Shown one piece after another: positions 5,762-14,710 of a stretch of DNA of 18,771 nt (position 1 is its first letter; each line of letters starts with the position of its first letter). Origin of the DNA: an uncultured Eubacteriales bacterium (GTDB lineage Bacteria > Bacillota > Clostridia > Oscillospirales > Acutalibacteraceae). Both the position numbers and the translations under genes were made by a program. Below the pieces are notes generated by a model. It had not been told where the DNA came from, did no database searches, and was given only the letters and a program-made list of their open reading frames with translations. The DNA is taken from the NCBI GenBank assembly GCA_934552855.1, contig CAKTEU010000034.1:1-18771 (forward strand). The letters run 5' to 3'.

Positions 5762-6277
5762 ATGATTGTCCTTGGAATAGACCCCGGTTATGCGATAGTC
5801 GGTGTCGGCGTTGTCGAATACAAAAATTCCCGTTTTTCTCTTGTGAATTACGGAGCCATAACAACCGATGCGGGCGTGCCGTTCAACCGAAGGCTTGAAA
5901 TAATTTATGACGAATTGACCGAAATTATTGAAAAATACAAACCGGCGGCGATGAGCGTTGAAAAGCTTTTTTATAACAGCAACGCAAAAACCGTTATTGA
6001 TGTAAGTCAGGCGAGAGGTGTAATTATGCTTGCTGCGCAAAAAACGCACACGCCGGTTTATGAATATACACCGTTGCAGGTTAAGCAGAGCGTTGTCGGT
6101 TACGGCAGAGCGGAAAAAAAGCAGGTTCAGGATATGACAAGGCGAATTTTGGGGCTTTCCGAAATTCCGAAGCCCGATGATGCTGCAGATGCGCTTGCAA
6201 TGGCAATCTGCCACGCTCACTCCGGTTCTTCAATGCTTGACCCGGTCAAAAACATAAAAATCAGAAAGGGGATCTGA
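5762..6277 (+). CDS. ruvC: Crossover junction endodeoxyribonuclease RuvC
   Basis: RuvC is the dimeric nuclease that resolves Holliday junctions after RuvAB branch migration in the cytoplasm. The 171-residue product has the RNase H-like fold with the expected acidic residues: Asp7 in MIVLGIDPG, Glu67 in MSVEKLF, and Asp140 and Asp143 in PDDAADALAMAICH. Length matches the family. The frame also has an ATG at 5744, but that would put six extra residues before the conserved MIVLGIDPG start and covers the ribosome site, so 5762 is preferred. It is first in a ten-gene run and followed 2 bases later by ruvA, giving the full resolvasome in order C-A-B. Confidence 0.96.
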   Translation: MIVLGIDPGYAIVGVGVVEYKNSRFSLVNYGAITTDAGVPFNRRLEIIYDELTEIIEKYKPAAMSVEKLFYNSNAKTVIDVSQARGVIMLAAQKTHTPVYEYTPLQVKQSVVGYGRAEKKQVQDMTRRILGLSEIPKPDDAADALAMAICHAHSGSSMLDPVKNIKIRKGI

Positions 6278-6279
6278 CT

Positions 6280-6885
6280 TTGTTTTACAGCGTTACCGGA
6301 AAAGTTGTTTTTTCCGATTTATACTCGGTTGCCGTTCTTTGCGGCGGTGTTGCGTTCAAATGTCTGACTTCCGCAAATACGCTTCGTGATATTGACAAAG
6401 ATAAAATCGTAACTCTTTATACTCACCTGAATGTCCGTGAGGATGCGCTTGACCTTTTCGGCTTTTCAACCGAATATGAACTTGAATGGTTCAAGCTTCT
6501 CATCGGAGTAACCGGTGTCGGACCGAAAGCCGCCCTTGCAATCCTTTCCGAACAGACGCCGGAAAAACTTGCGCTTTGTATTTCCTCGGGCGATGTTAAA
6601 GCAATCACAAAAGCTAACGGAGTGGGCCCGAAAATTGCCCAAAGAGTTATTCTTGAACTTAAAGACAAAGCAAAAAGTGCCGTTTCCTCGCTTGGCGGCG
6701 ATACCGATGTCGAAAGTGTTTCGGCCGTCGGCGAAATGCCGAACACAAGCGAAGCCGTTGCCGCACTTACAATGCTCGGTTACAGCAAAACAGAAGCGTC
6801 TGTTGCGGTCAGCAAAATCGACTCATCGCTTTCGGTTCAGGATATTATCAAACAGGCACTTAAAATTCTTTCAAAGAGGGTGTAA
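6280..6885 (+). CDS. ruvA: Holliday junction branch migration protein RuvA
   Basis: RuvA forms the tetramer that holds the four-way junction and loads RuvB motors. The 201-residue protein has the OB-fold N-terminal domain (about 1-62, starting MFYSVTGKVVF). Tandem helix-hairpin-helix motifs follow (GVTGVGPKAAL at 76-86 and NGVGPKIAQR at 113-122), then an acidic linker and a C-terminal three-helix domain that contacts RuvB (about 155-201). The start is TTG, supported by AAAGGGG nine bases ahead and by the conserved N-terminus; no ATG fits. It is spaced 2 bases from ruvC and 3 from ruvB. Confidence 0.96.
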   Translation: MFYSVTGKVVFSDLYSVAVLCGGVAFKCLTSANTLRDIDKDKIVTLYTHLNVREDALDLFGFSTEYELEWFKLLIGVTGVGPKAALAILSEQTPEKLALCISSGDVKAITKANGVGPKIAQRVILELKDKAKSAVSSLGGDTDVESVSAVGEMPNTSEAVAALTMLGYSKTEASVAVSKIDSSLSVQDIIKQALKILSKRV

Positions 6886-6888
6886 TCA

Positions 6889-7917
6889 ATGCCGGATATG
6901 GAATTTGACGACAGATATATAACGGCGGAATACACGCCGCTTGATAATGATATTGAAGTTTCGCTTCGTCCTCGAACAATGGACGATTACATCGGTCAGG
7001 AAAAGGTTAAGGAAAACCTTGAAATTTATATTCAGGCCGCTCTTAAAAGAGGGGAAAGCCTTGACCACGTTCTTCTCTACGGCCCTCCGGGACTCGGAAA
7101 AACAACGCTTGCCGGAATTGTTGCGAACGAAATGGGCGTAAATCTCAGGGTAACTTCCGGTCCCGCAATTGAAAAGCAGGGCGACCTCGCTGCTCTTCTT
7201 ACCAATCTTTCGGAAGGCGATGTGCTTTTTATTGACGAAATTCACCGCCTTAACCGCAGCGTTGAAGAAGTGCTTTATCCGGCAATGGAAGATAATGCAC
7301 TCGATATAATTATCGGTAAAGGGCCGTCTGCCCGTTCAATCCGTCTTGATCTTCCGAAGTTTACCCTTGTCGGTGCAACAACAAGGGCCGGCCAGCTTTC
7401 CGCCCCTTTGCGTGACCGCTTCGGTGTTGTTCTTCGGCTTGAGCTTTACTCGCCGGAAGAACTTTCGCAGATAGTCAAGCGCAGTGCGGGCATACTTTCA
7501 ATAGGCATTGAAGACGACGGTGCACTTGAAATTGCCGCCCGTTCAAGGGGCACACCGAGAATTGCAAACCGCCTTCTCAAACGTGCAAGGGATTTTGCGG
7601 AAATTATGGGCAACGGCGTGATTGACGAAGAAACGGCAAACTTTGCACTTTCAAAAATGGAAATTGACCATCTCGGTCTTGATTCGATTGACAGACTGAT
7701 TTTGTCAACAATGATAAAGAATTATAACGGCGGCCCCGTGGGACTTGAAACAATAGCCGCAGCAATAGGCGAGGAAGCCGTAACGATTGAGGACGTTTAC
7801 GAGCCTTATCTTATGCAGATAGGTTTTTTGAGCAGAACACCGAGAGGAAGAACGGTGACTCCTGCTGCATATGAACATCTCGGCATTGCAATGCCGGGTC
7901 AACAGCAATTATTCTGA
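6889..7917 (+). CDS. ruvB: Holliday junction branch migration ATPase RuvB
   Basis: RuvB is the hexameric AAA+ motor that pumps DNA through the RuvA-bound junction. In this 342-residue protein the Walker A is GPPGLGKT (65-72), Walker B runs into DEIH (116-119), and the sensor-1 region is GATTRAG (162-168). A C-terminal winged helix carries GFLSRTPRGRTVTPAAYEHLG. The N-terminal LRPRTMDDYIGQEKVKENL stretch is typical. Length and motifs are normal for the family. AGAGGGTG precedes the ATG. A second ATG four codons in (MPDMEFDD) is possible but less well placed. Confidence 0.97.
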   Translation: MPDMEFDDRYITAEYTPLDNDIEVSLRPRTMDDYIGQEKVKENLEIYIQAALKRGESLDHVLLYGPPGLGKTTLAGIVANEMGVNLRVTSGPAIEKQGDLAALLTNLSEGDVLFIDEIHRLNRSVEEVLYPAMEDNALDIIIGKGPSARSIRLDLPKFTLVGATTRAGQLSAPLRDRFGVVLRLELYSPEELSQIVKRSAGILSIGIEDDGALEIAARSRGTPRIANRLLKRARDFAEIMGNGVIDEETANFALSKMEIDHLGLDSIDRLILSTMIKNYNGGPVGLETIAAAIGEEAVTIEDVYEPYLMQIGFLSRTPRGRTVTPAAYEHLGIAMPGQQQLF

Positions 7918-7932
7918 TTTACGGAGGTAACT

Positions 7933-9279
7933 ATGGGAAGATTATTCGGTACTGACGGAGCAAGAGGAGTTGCAAATTCCGAAATTTCGTGCGAACTTGC
8001 AATGAATATCGGAAAAGCAGCGGCAATGGTTTTAACAAAAGGAACTCAAAAACCTCGTGTCTTGATTGGAAAGGACACAAGAATATCAGGCGATATGCTT
8101 GAAGCGGCGATTGCTTGCGGCCTTTGTTCGGTCGGTGCAGACGTAATGACGCTCGGCGTTGTTCCCACTCCGGCGGTGGCTTATCTTGTCAAAAAATACG
8201 GTTACGATGCGGCGGTAATGATTTCCGCTTCGCATAACCCTTGTGAATATAACGGAATCAAAATTTTCAAAGCGGACGGCTATAAACTTCCCGACGAAGT
8301 TGAAGAAGAAATTGAAGCTATCATTCTTGACGAAGCCGCAAAACCGCCCGTAAAACTCGGAAAAGATGTCGGACGAATCACCGTATGCGAAAAAACGGTT
8401 CACGATTATATTGAACATCTTGAACGAACGGTTGACTGCGATTTTTCGGGTATGAATATCGCTCTTGACTGTGCAAACGGTTCTGCGAGCGTTTCCGCCG
8501 AAAAGCTTTTTTGCGACCTCGGCGCAAACTGCACCGTCCTTTCTGCTTCTCCGGACGGCGTAAACATCAACAAAGATTGTGGCTCAACCCACATTGAAGC
8601 ACTTCAAAAGGCAGTGCTTGAAAAAGGACTCATGGCAGGCTTTGCCTTTGACGGAGACGCAGACAGAATGCTTGCCGTTGACGAAAACGGCGAAGTTGTT
8701 GACGGCGATAAAATCATCGCAATCTGTGCTTCCTATATGAAAGAGGAGGGAAAGCTCAAAAAGGATACCGCTGTTGTTACGGTTATGACCAACATGGGCT
8801 TCAATAAATATTGCGACAAAGCCGGAATCAATTATGTTTCAACAAAAGTCGGCGACAGATACGTTCTTGAAAATATGCTTCAAAACGGCTACTCAATCGG
8901 CGGCGAACAGTCCGGCCACGTAATTTTCCTCGATTACGCAACAACGGGCGACGGTCAGCTTACCGCTTTGCAGGTTCTCAGAATCATGAAAAAAACCGGT
9001 AAAAAGCTTTCGGAACTTGCTTCCTGCATGACTGTTTATCCGCAGACGATGATAAATGTTCGTGTTTCAAAAATGGGCAAAGCACGTTTTGCCGATGACG
9101 AAGAGGTTGCAAACGCAATCTCTCAAGCCGAAAAGCAGCTTGGCGATACCGGCCGTGTTCTTGTTCGTGTTTCGGGAACGGAGCCGCTTGTGCGTGTTAT
9201 GCTTGAGGGCGAAAACAAAAAGCAGATTGAAACTCTTGCAAAAGAGATTGCCGAAGTTATAAAATTACGACTGATTTAA
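7933..9279 (+). CDS. glmM: Phosphoglucosamine mutase GlmM
   Basis: GlmM converts glucosamine-6-phosphate to glucosamine-1-phosphate, the step feeding UDP-GlcNAc for peptidoglycan. The 448-residue protein has the four domains of the alpha-D-phosphohexomutase family. The N-terminus is MGRLFGTDGARG, the phosphoserine loop is MISASHNP with catalytic Ser100, the magnesium loop is DGDADR (240-245), the sugar-binding loop is GGEQSGH, and the C-terminal phosphate-binding loop is RVSGTEPLVRVM. The length and the GTDGARG/SASHNP context point to GlmM and not to phosphoglucomutase or phosphomannomutase. GGAGG precedes the ATG. It follows ruvB by 15 bases in the same transcript. Confidence 0.96.
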   Translation: MGRLFGTDGARGVANSEISCELAMNIGKAAAMVLTKGTQKPRVLIGKDTRISGDMLEAAIACGLCSVGADVMTLGVVPTPAVAYLVKKYGYDAAVMISASHNPCEYNGIKIFKADGYKLPDEVEEEIEAIILDEAAKPPVKLGKDVGRITVCEKTVHDYIEHLERTVDCDFSGMNIALDCANGSASVSAEKLFCDLGANCTVLSASPDGVNINKDCGSTHIEALQKAVLEKGLMAGFAFDGDADRMLAVDENGEVVDGDKIIAICASYMKEEGKLKKDTAVVTVMTNMGFNKYCDKAGINYVSTKVGDRYVLENMLQNGYSIGGEQSGHVIFLDYATTGDGQLTALQVLRIMKKTGKKLSELASCMTVYPQTMINVRVSKMGKARFADDEEVANAISQAEKQLGDTGRVLVRVSGTEPLVRVMLEGENKKQIETLAKEIAEVIKLRLI

Positions 9280-9290
9280 GGATTTTTAAA

Positions 9291-10154
9291 ATGAGAAATA
9301 CTTTTGACTGGAAAGATTATGAACTTATTGACTGTTCCGACGGCGAAAGGCTTGAACGCTGGAAGGATATTATCCTTGTTCGCCCCGACCCGCAGGTGAT
9401 TTGGAAAACTGAAAAGAAAAATCCGCTTTGGAAAAAGGCAGACGCTTTTTATCACCGCTCAAAAACCGGCGGCGGAAATTGGGAAGTCAGAACAAAACTT
9501 CCTCCTTTTTGGACGCTTCAATATAAAGACCTGACGTTCAACGTCAAAAATATGGGCTTTAAGCACACCGGAATTTTCCCGGAACAGGCGGTCAACTGGG
9601 ATGAAATCAGAAAGATGATTAGAGAAGCAAACCGTCCCGTAAAAGTGCTTAACCTTTTTGCTTATACAGGCGGCGCAACGATCGCCTGCCTTAAAGAGGG
9701 CGCAAGCGTTGTTCATGTTGACGCTTCAAAAGGCATGGTCGCTTGGGCAAAGGAAAACGCTGTTTCAAGCGGCGTTGCCGACAGAAGCGTGCGCTGGATC
9801 GTTGACGACTGTATAAAATTCGTTCAGCGTGAAATCCGAAGAGGAAACAAATATGATATAATCATCATGGATCCGCCTTCATATGGAAGAGGTCCCGGCG
9901 GTGAAGTTTGGAAGCTTGAGGACGAAATTTACGGTTTTGTTGAACTTTGCAGCAGACTTTTATACAGCGGTTCGATCGCCGTTTTGATTAATTCCTATAC
10001 AACCGGGCTTTCTCCGTCCGTAATGCAGTATATTCTCGGTTCTCTTGTTGTTCCCCGTTTCGGCGGAAGTGTTTCTTCTTCCGAAATCGGTCTGCCGGTT
10101 ACCGAAAGCAAAATGGTTCTTCCCTGCGGAGCGTCCGCTTTTTGGAAAAAATAA
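9291..10154 (+). CDS. Class I SAM-dependent RNA methyltransferase (RlmI/RlmK-like)
   Basis: The 287-residue product carries a Rossmann methyltransferase domain. Motif I is VLNLFAYTGGATIA (about 119-132), an acidic residue of motif II follows in VVHVDASKGM, and motif IV is DPPSYGRG (194-201), the form seen in RlmI/RlmK enzymes that make 5-methylcytosine or 7-methylguanine in 23S rRNA. The N-terminal 100 residues match the family's beta-rich region but no PUA domain is apparent, unlike E. coli RlmI. Its exact RNA target is unknown. It lies 11 bases after glmM and 18 before ecfA1, with a weak AAGGAT ribosome site. Confidence 0.85.
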   Translation: MRNTFDWKDYELIDCSDGERLERWKDIILVRPDPQVIWKTEKKNPLWKKADAFYHRSKTGGGNWEVRTKLPPFWTLQYKDLTFNVKNMGFKHTGIFPEQAVNWDEIRKMIREANRPVKVLNLFAYTGGATIACLKEGASVVHVDASKGMVAWAKENAVSSGVADRSVRWIVDDCIKFVQREIRRGNKYDIIIMDPPSYGRGPGGEVWKLEDEIYGFVELCSRLLYSGSIAVLINSYTTGLSPSVMQYILGSLVVPRFGGSVSSSEIGLPVTESKMVLPCGASAFWKK

Positions 10155-10172
10155 TTTTGGAGAATTTAACAG

Positions 10173-11021
10173 ATGTCATCATATATTGAATTTCAAAACG
10201 TAACGTTCGGCTATCCCGACGACGACGGAAACGTCACAAGCGATGTTATCGAAAACTTCAATCTGAAAATCGAAAAAGGCAGTTTCGTTGCCGTTCTCGG
10301 TCACAACGGCTGCGGAAAGTCAACAATTGCAAAGCTTTGCAACGCAATTGAAGTTCCGCTTTCCGGAAAAGTTTTTGTTGACGGACTTGACACTTCGGAT
10401 GAAGAAAAGTCGCTCGATATCAGAAGAAGAGTCGGCGTTGTTTTTCAAAACCCCGACAATCAAATTGTTGCAACCATTGTTGAAGATGACGTTGCATTCG
10501 GCCCGGAAAACCTCGGCGTTGACCCTAAAGAAATTCGCAAGCGTGTTGACGAGGCACTCAAAAACGTCGGAATGTATGAGTTCAGAACATTTGAACCGCA
10601 TAAGCTTTCCGGTGGGCAAAAACAGCGTGTTGCAATTGCGGGTATAATCGCAATGAAGCCTGAATGTATCGTTCTTGATGAGCCGACCGCAATGCTTGAC
10701 CCCAGGGGCAGGCGAGAGGTTATGAAAACAGTAAAACGGCTCAACAAGGAATTTGGAATAACCGTCATTTTTATTACCCACTATATGGACGAAGCGGCAA
10801 AAGCCGACCGTGTTGTTGTTATGGATAAAGGAAAAATTGTTCTTGACGATGAGCCGAGAAAGGTTTTTTCAAACGATGAAACGCTCAAAAAAGTCGGACT
10901 TGACGTTCCGCAGGCAACCGAGCTTTCAAAAATACTCAGAAAAGACGGAATAAAAATACCCGAAGATGCTCTCGATATTGATGAGCTGTTTGAAAATATA
11001 AAGGCAGTTTTGGAGGCATAA
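10173..11021 (+). CDS. ecfA1: Energy-coupling factor transporter ATPase EcfA1
   Basis: This is one of the two ABC ATPases of the shared ECF module that powers uptake of vitamins and micronutrients by interchangeable S components. In the 282-residue protein the Walker A is GHNGCGKST (43-51), the Q-loop is VFQNPDNQIVA, the signature is LSGGQKQR (145-152), and the Walker B ends in Asp169-Glu170 (IVLDEPT). The switch His is in FITHYMDEA. The C-terminal GLDVPQATELSKIL segment is typical of EcfA proteins. A GGAGA site precedes the ATG. The stop shares one base with the ecfA2 start. No S component is encoded in this window. Confidence 0.93.
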   Translation: MSSYIEFQNVTFGYPDDDGNVTSDVIENFNLKIEKGSFVAVLGHNGCGKSTIAKLCNAIEVPLSGKVFVDGLDTSDEEKSLDIRRRVGVVFQNPDNQIVATIVEDDVAFGPENLGVDPKEIRKRVDEALKNVGMYEFRTFEPHKLSGGQKQRVAIAGIIAMKPECIVLDEPTAMLDPRGRREVMKTVKRLNKEFGITVIFITHYMDEAAKADRVVVMDKGKIVLDDEPRKVFSNDETLKKVGLDVPQATELSKILRKDGIKIPEDALDIDELFENIKAVLEA

Positions 11022-11896
11022 TGAATCCTGTTGTTCTTGAAACTAAAAATCTCGGCTACCTTTACTCAAAGGGAACTTCGAGTCAGGTTGCCGCAATCAA
11101 TGACATAAATTTAAAAATCGAAAAAGGAGAGCTTGTTGGCATAATCGGTCATACAGGCTCCGGAAAAAGCACCCTCATTGAGCATTTCAATGCAATTTTA
11201 AAGCCGACTTCCGGCAGCGTTTTCCTTGATGGGAACGATATTTGGGCGGATAAAAAGAACATTCGCTCAGTTCGCTTTAAGGTGGGCGTATGTTTTCAAT
11301 ATCCCGAGTATCAGCTTTTTGAAGACACGGTTGAAAAAGATATTGCCTATGGTCCTAAAAACATGGGACTTTCGGAAGATGAAATAAAAAAACGTGTTTG
11401 CGAATCGCTTTCTTTTGTCGGTCTTTCGGAAAAGTACCTTGAAAAGTCTCCGTTTGACCTTTCCGGTGGCGAAAAAAGGCGAGTTGCAATTGCCGGAATA
11501 ATGGCGATGAAGCCGGAAATTCTTGTGCTTGACGAACCTTGTGCCGGCCTTGATCCCATCGGAAGAAATACAGTGCTTGACCTTATCGTGAAGTACCGTG
11601 AAAAAACCGGAAGCACAGTTGTTGTTGTTTCACACAGCATGGAGGACATATCAAAAATCGCAACAAAAATTCTTGTTATGAATGAGTCCCGCCTTGCTTA
11701 TTATGATACGGTCAGTAATGTTTTTTCTCATGCCGGCGAACTTTTTTCAATGGGTCTTGACGTTCCGCAAATCACACGGCTTTTTTTGAAGCTTAAAGAT
11801 GCCGGATATGATGTCAGAACCGATATTTATACTTTTCCCGAAGCGGAAAACGAGCTTTTGAAGCTTCTCAAAAGGAGGGGTAACAATGCTCAGTGA
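11021..11896 (+). CDS. ecfA2: Energy-coupling factor transporter ATPase EcfA2
   Basis: The second ATPase of the ECF module, 291 residues, pairs with EcfA1. The Walker A is GHTGSGKST (43-51), the Q-loop is CFQYPEYQLFE, the signature is LSGGEKRR (147-154), and the Walker B ends in Asp171-Glu172 (LVLDEPC). The GLDP segment and a switch His in VVSHSMEDI follow. The substitution of Glu for Gln in the signature and the GLDVPQITRLFLKL tail are the usual EcfA2 marks. It starts in the TAATG overlap with ecfA1, and its last 11 bases overlap ecfT, so the three genes are probably translationally coupled. Confidence 0.93.
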   Translation: MNPVVLETKNLGYLYSKGTSSQVAAINDINLKIEKGELVGIIGHTGSGKSTLIEHFNAILKPTSGSVFLDGNDIWADKKNIRSVRFKVGVCFQYPEYQLFEDTVEKDIAYGPKNMGLSEDEIKKRVCESLSFVGLSEKYLEKSPFDLSGGEKRRVAIAGIMAMKPEILVLDEPCAGLDPIGRNTVLDLIVKYREKTGSTVVVVSHSMEDISKIATKILVMNESRLAYYDTVSNVFSHAGELFSMGLDVPQITRLFLKLKDAGYDVRTDIYTFPEAENELLKLLKRRGNNAQ

Positions 11897-12701
11897 TATC
11901 ACAATCGGTCAGTATTACAAAGGCGATTCGCTTGTTCACAGGCTTGACGCACGAATGAAAATCATTCTTACGATTCTCTTTATCGTCATTATTTTTCTTT
12001 GCAAAAACTTTTTGTCGCTCGGACTTATGCTTCTTTTGACAGTTGTTTCAATTGCGCTTTCAAAAGTTCCGTTCAAAATGTTTTTCAAAAGCATAAAGCC
12101 GCTGCTTGTGATTATTCTTTTCACCGTAATACTCAATATGTTTTATATAAGCGGCGGAACGGTCCTTGTTTCTTTTTGGAAAATTGAAATAACAACAAAA
12201 GGCGTTTTTACCGCAATTTTTATGGCGATAAGAATAATCTGCCTTATCATGTGCAGTTCGCTTTTGACCTATACAACCGTTCCGACTGCGCTCACCGATG
12301 CGATTGAAAGGCTGCTTTCACCGCTTTCGCTTGTTCATGTCCCCGTTCATTCGCTTGCAATGATGATGACCCTTGCGCTGAGGTTTATTCCGACTCTTAT
12401 TGAAGAAATCGAACGAATCATGAATGCACAAAAGGCAAGGGGTGCAGACTTTGAAAGCGGAAAATTCATGGCAAGAGTCAAAGCGATGATACCGATTTTA
12501 ATTCCTCTTTTTGTTTCGGCGTTCAGGCGTGCATATGAGCTTTCCTTTGCAATGACCTGCCGCTGTTATCACGGCGGAGACGGCAGAACAAGAATGAAGC
12601 AGATGAAGTTTCATGTTTCCGATTTTGTTTCGCTCGGAGTTTTTGCGGTTTCGCTTGCCGGTGTAATTTTGCTCAATCACTATTTCGGAAGACTCATCTG
12701 A
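11886..12701 (+). CDS. ecfT: Energy-coupling factor transporter membrane protein EcfT
   Basis: EcfT is the transmembrane scaffold joining the two ATPases to an S component. The 271-residue protein has hydrophobic segments at about 25-65, 72-95, 105-130 and 245-268. The two cytoplasmic coupling motifs are present: QKARGADFE (ARG at 184-186) and the later CRCYHGG (225-231), which takes the place of the usual second ARG-type motif. AGGAGGGG inside ecfA2 serves as ribosome site. ecfA1-A2-T and truA stand in the order usual for Firmicutes. Confidence 0.93.
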   Translation: MLSDITIGQYYKGDSLVHRLDARMKIILTILFIVIIFLCKNFLSLGLMLLLTVVSIALSKVPFKMFFKSIKPLLVIILFTVILNMFYISGGTVLVSFWKIEITTKGVFTAIFMAIRIICLIMCSSLLTYTTVPTALTDAIERLLSPLSLVHVPVHSLAMMMTLALRFIPTLIEEIERIMNAQKARGADFESGKFMARVKAMIPILIPLFVSAFRRAYELSFAMTCRCYHGGDGRTRMKQMKFHVSDFVSLGVFAVSLAGVILLNHYFGRLI

Positions 12702-12711
12702 GGAAAAATTA

Positions 12712-13458
12712 ATGAGAAATATTAAACTTACGCTCATGTATGACGGAACGCATTTTCACGGTTATCAGTTTCAGCCGGGACTTGTTACCGTTGAGGGCGA
12801 ACTCAAAAAAGCTCTTTTCCGCCTTTTGGGAGAAGAGGTGAAACCTGTTTCGTGCAGCCGTACCGATGCGGGTGTTCATGCCAATGAGTTTTGCTGCAAT
12901 TTTAAAACCGAAAACGAACGGGAAAACGAAAAGCTTCTTCGTGGGCTTAACGCCGTTTTGCCGCTCGGTGTTGCGGTAACAAAATGTGAAGATGTTCCCG
13001 AAAGCTTTCATGCAAGGTATGACAGTCTCGGAAAAGAGTATATCTATAAAATTTGGAACGCAAAAGTTCGCAATCCGTTTCTTGAAGGCTATGCGCTTCA
13101 CTATCCGTTTAAGCTTGACGAAAAGCTTCTTGATTATCAAGCAAAGCAGTTCATCGGAACGCATGACTTCAAAGCTTTTTGCGCAAGCGGCTCGTCGGTC
13201 AAAACAACCGAAAGAACCGTTTTTGACTGTTCTGTTAAACGTGAAGGCGAATTGGTTACTTTTTGCGTCAATGGAAACGGCTTTCTTTATAATATGGTTC
13301 GCATTATGGTCGGAACGTTGCTTTCAATAAGCGGAGGAAAAATAGAAAAAGACTCAATCAAAAAAATTATTCTTTCAAAAGACCGTGAACTTGCCGGCGT
13401 AACGGCAAAGCCCGATGGGCTTTATCTCAACAAAGTTTTTTATCCGGAGGTGAAGTGA
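12712..13458 (+). CDS. truA: tRNA pseudouridine(38-40) synthase TruA
   Basis: TruA isomerises uridines 38-40 in the anticodon arm of many tRNAs. The 248-residue protein has the family N-terminus (IKLTLMYDGTHFHGYQFQP) and the catalytic loop SRTDAGVHA (49-57) with nucleophile Asp52. Further family stretches are GTHDFKAFC, GNGFLYNMVRIMVGTLL, and the ending GLYLNKVFY. Length is normal for the family. It starts 10 bases after ecfT and ends one base before the DUF5711-like gene. In many Firmicutes the ecf-truA block sits between rplQ and rplM; here neither ribosomal gene is next to it. Confidence 0.96.
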   Translation: MRNIKLTLMYDGTHFHGYQFQPGLVTVEGELKKALFRLLGEEVKPVSCSRTDAGVHANEFCCNFKTENERENEKLLRGLNAVLPLGVAVTKCEDVPESFHARYDSLGKEYIYKIWNAKVRNPFLEGYALHYPFKLDEKLLDYQAKQFIGTHDFKAFCASGSSVKTTERTVFDCSVKREGELVTFCVNGNGFLYNMVRIMVGTLLSISGGKIEKDSIKKIILSKDRELAGVTAKPDGLYLNKVFYPEVK

Positions 13459-13459
13459 T

Positions 13460-14671
13460 TTGCAAAACGCAAAAAGCAATAAAAAAGAAAAAGCCGCTGC
13501 CATAAACAGCAGAATAGTGATTCTTGCCGTAATTCTTGCGGTCGTTATAGTGCTTTCCGGCATTATGATTGCAAAATTTGCTTCGCCGGGCAGTGAAGAA
13601 AACAGCGAAAAAACAACAGCATTTTCGGCAGAAACGGACAAAAAAGTAACTGACACCGATTTAAAAAATATGAATGAAATTTCACAAAGCGGTTCCGGTT
13701 TTCCTCTTTCTTTTTCAAGCAACGATATTGTTGATATTGAGGCGGTAGGCTCAAATGTTTATGTTGTTTCAAACGAAATGCTGTTTTGCATTTCCTCTTC
13801 CGGAAAACTTGTTTTTTCTCAGGTAATCAACTATTCCGAGCCAGTAATTAAAGCAAACGGAAATTACGGCATTGTTTTTGACCGCCTCGGCGGAAAATAC
13901 ACGCTTCTTTCAAAGAAAAAGGTTGTTTATTCGGGGCAAAGCATTGACTCTGCACAGATTATTACGGCTGCGGTTTCTTCAAACGGAAGTTATGTTATTG
14001 CATCAAGAAGCAGCGAGGCTGCGAGTGTTCTTACATATTATGATAAAAACGGAAAAGAAAAGTTCAGTTGGGCGTGCATGAAAGATCACATCGTTTCGGC
14101 CGCAATTTCCTCAAACGGACAAAACCTTGCCTGCGCCGCACTTTCCGCTTTTGACGGAGAAATCGAAACAAAAGTCTATCTTCTCAATATTTATTCGAAT
14201 GAAACAAAGTTTGAATACAAAATCAAGAATTCTGCGGCAATCGATATTCGTTTTGCCTCTTCAAACAGACTTTTGCTCCTTTGTAACAACAAACGTCTTT
14301 TGCTTTCTTCAAAAGGCGAGGGCAGCATCATTTCAGAAGAAAAATATACATCGTCTTTGCTCAACTCATACAGTGATAACGATGGTTACAGCGTAACATT
14401 AACGTTGAAATTCGGTTCGTTCGGAGGCTATGAAATCAAAAACTATTCACCGGATAATTCTGTGAATTATATTTTTGAAACTTCGGAAAAGGTTACCGAT
14501 ATTCTCTGTCTCGGAAAAAGAACCTATATTCTGACCGATACGGAAGTTATCTTTGTAAACTCCTTCGGCAATGAAAGCAAACGCATAAAGCTTGAAACCG
14601 CCGGGCTTGGAATGTGCCTTGCCGGTGGAAAAATTTACTGTTATTCGCTGGGAACTCTTTACAAAGATTGA
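13460..14671 (+). CDS. Membrane-anchored beta-propeller-like protein (DUF5711-like)
   Basis: This 403-residue protein has a basic cytoplasmic N-terminus, one membrane helix (about 19-38, IVILAVILAVVIVLSGIMIA), a Ser/Glu/Thr-rich linker, and an extracellular domain built of repeated beta-strand blocks. Recurring phrases are SSNGSYVIASRS, SSNGQNLACAALS and SSNRLLLLCNNKR, suggesting a WD40/PQQ-type propeller. Family resemblance to DUF5711, seen beside cvpA in Clostridia, is from memory and moderately sure. Function is unknown; a surface scaffold or sensor is only a guess. The start is TTG, supported by GGAGGTGA (13446-13453) within the end of truA, one base away. It is the last gene of the ruvC transcript; a weak gap and new promoter follow. 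Confidence 0.75.
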   Translation: MQNAKSNKKEKAAAINSRIVILAVILAVVIVLSGIMIAKFASPGSEENSEKTTAFSAETDKKVTDTDLKNMNEISQSGSGFPLSFSSNDIVDIEAVGSNVYVVSNEMLFCISSSGKLVFSQVINYSEPVIKANGNYGIVFDRLGGKYTLLSKKKVVYSGQSIDSAQIITAAVSSNGSYVIASRSSEAASVLTYYDKNGKEKFSWACMKDHIVSAAISSNGQNLACAALSAFDGEIETKVYLLNIYSNETKFEYKIKNSAAIDIRFASSNRLLLLCNNKRLLLSSKGEGSIISEEKYTSSLLNSYSDNDGYSVTLTLKFGSFGGYEIKNYSPDNSVNYIFETSEKVTDILCLGKRTYILTDTEVIFVNSFGNESKRIKLETAGLGMCLAGGKIYCYSLGTLYKD

Positions 14672-14710
14672 TTAATTTTAATTTTTGCCGATAAAAAAGT
14701 AAATTAGCTG

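Noticed and set aside
5729..6220. 163-residue minus-strand frame opposite ruvC
   Set aside because: The plus strand encodes a full RuvC with all catalytic residues; the minus product has no recognisable features.
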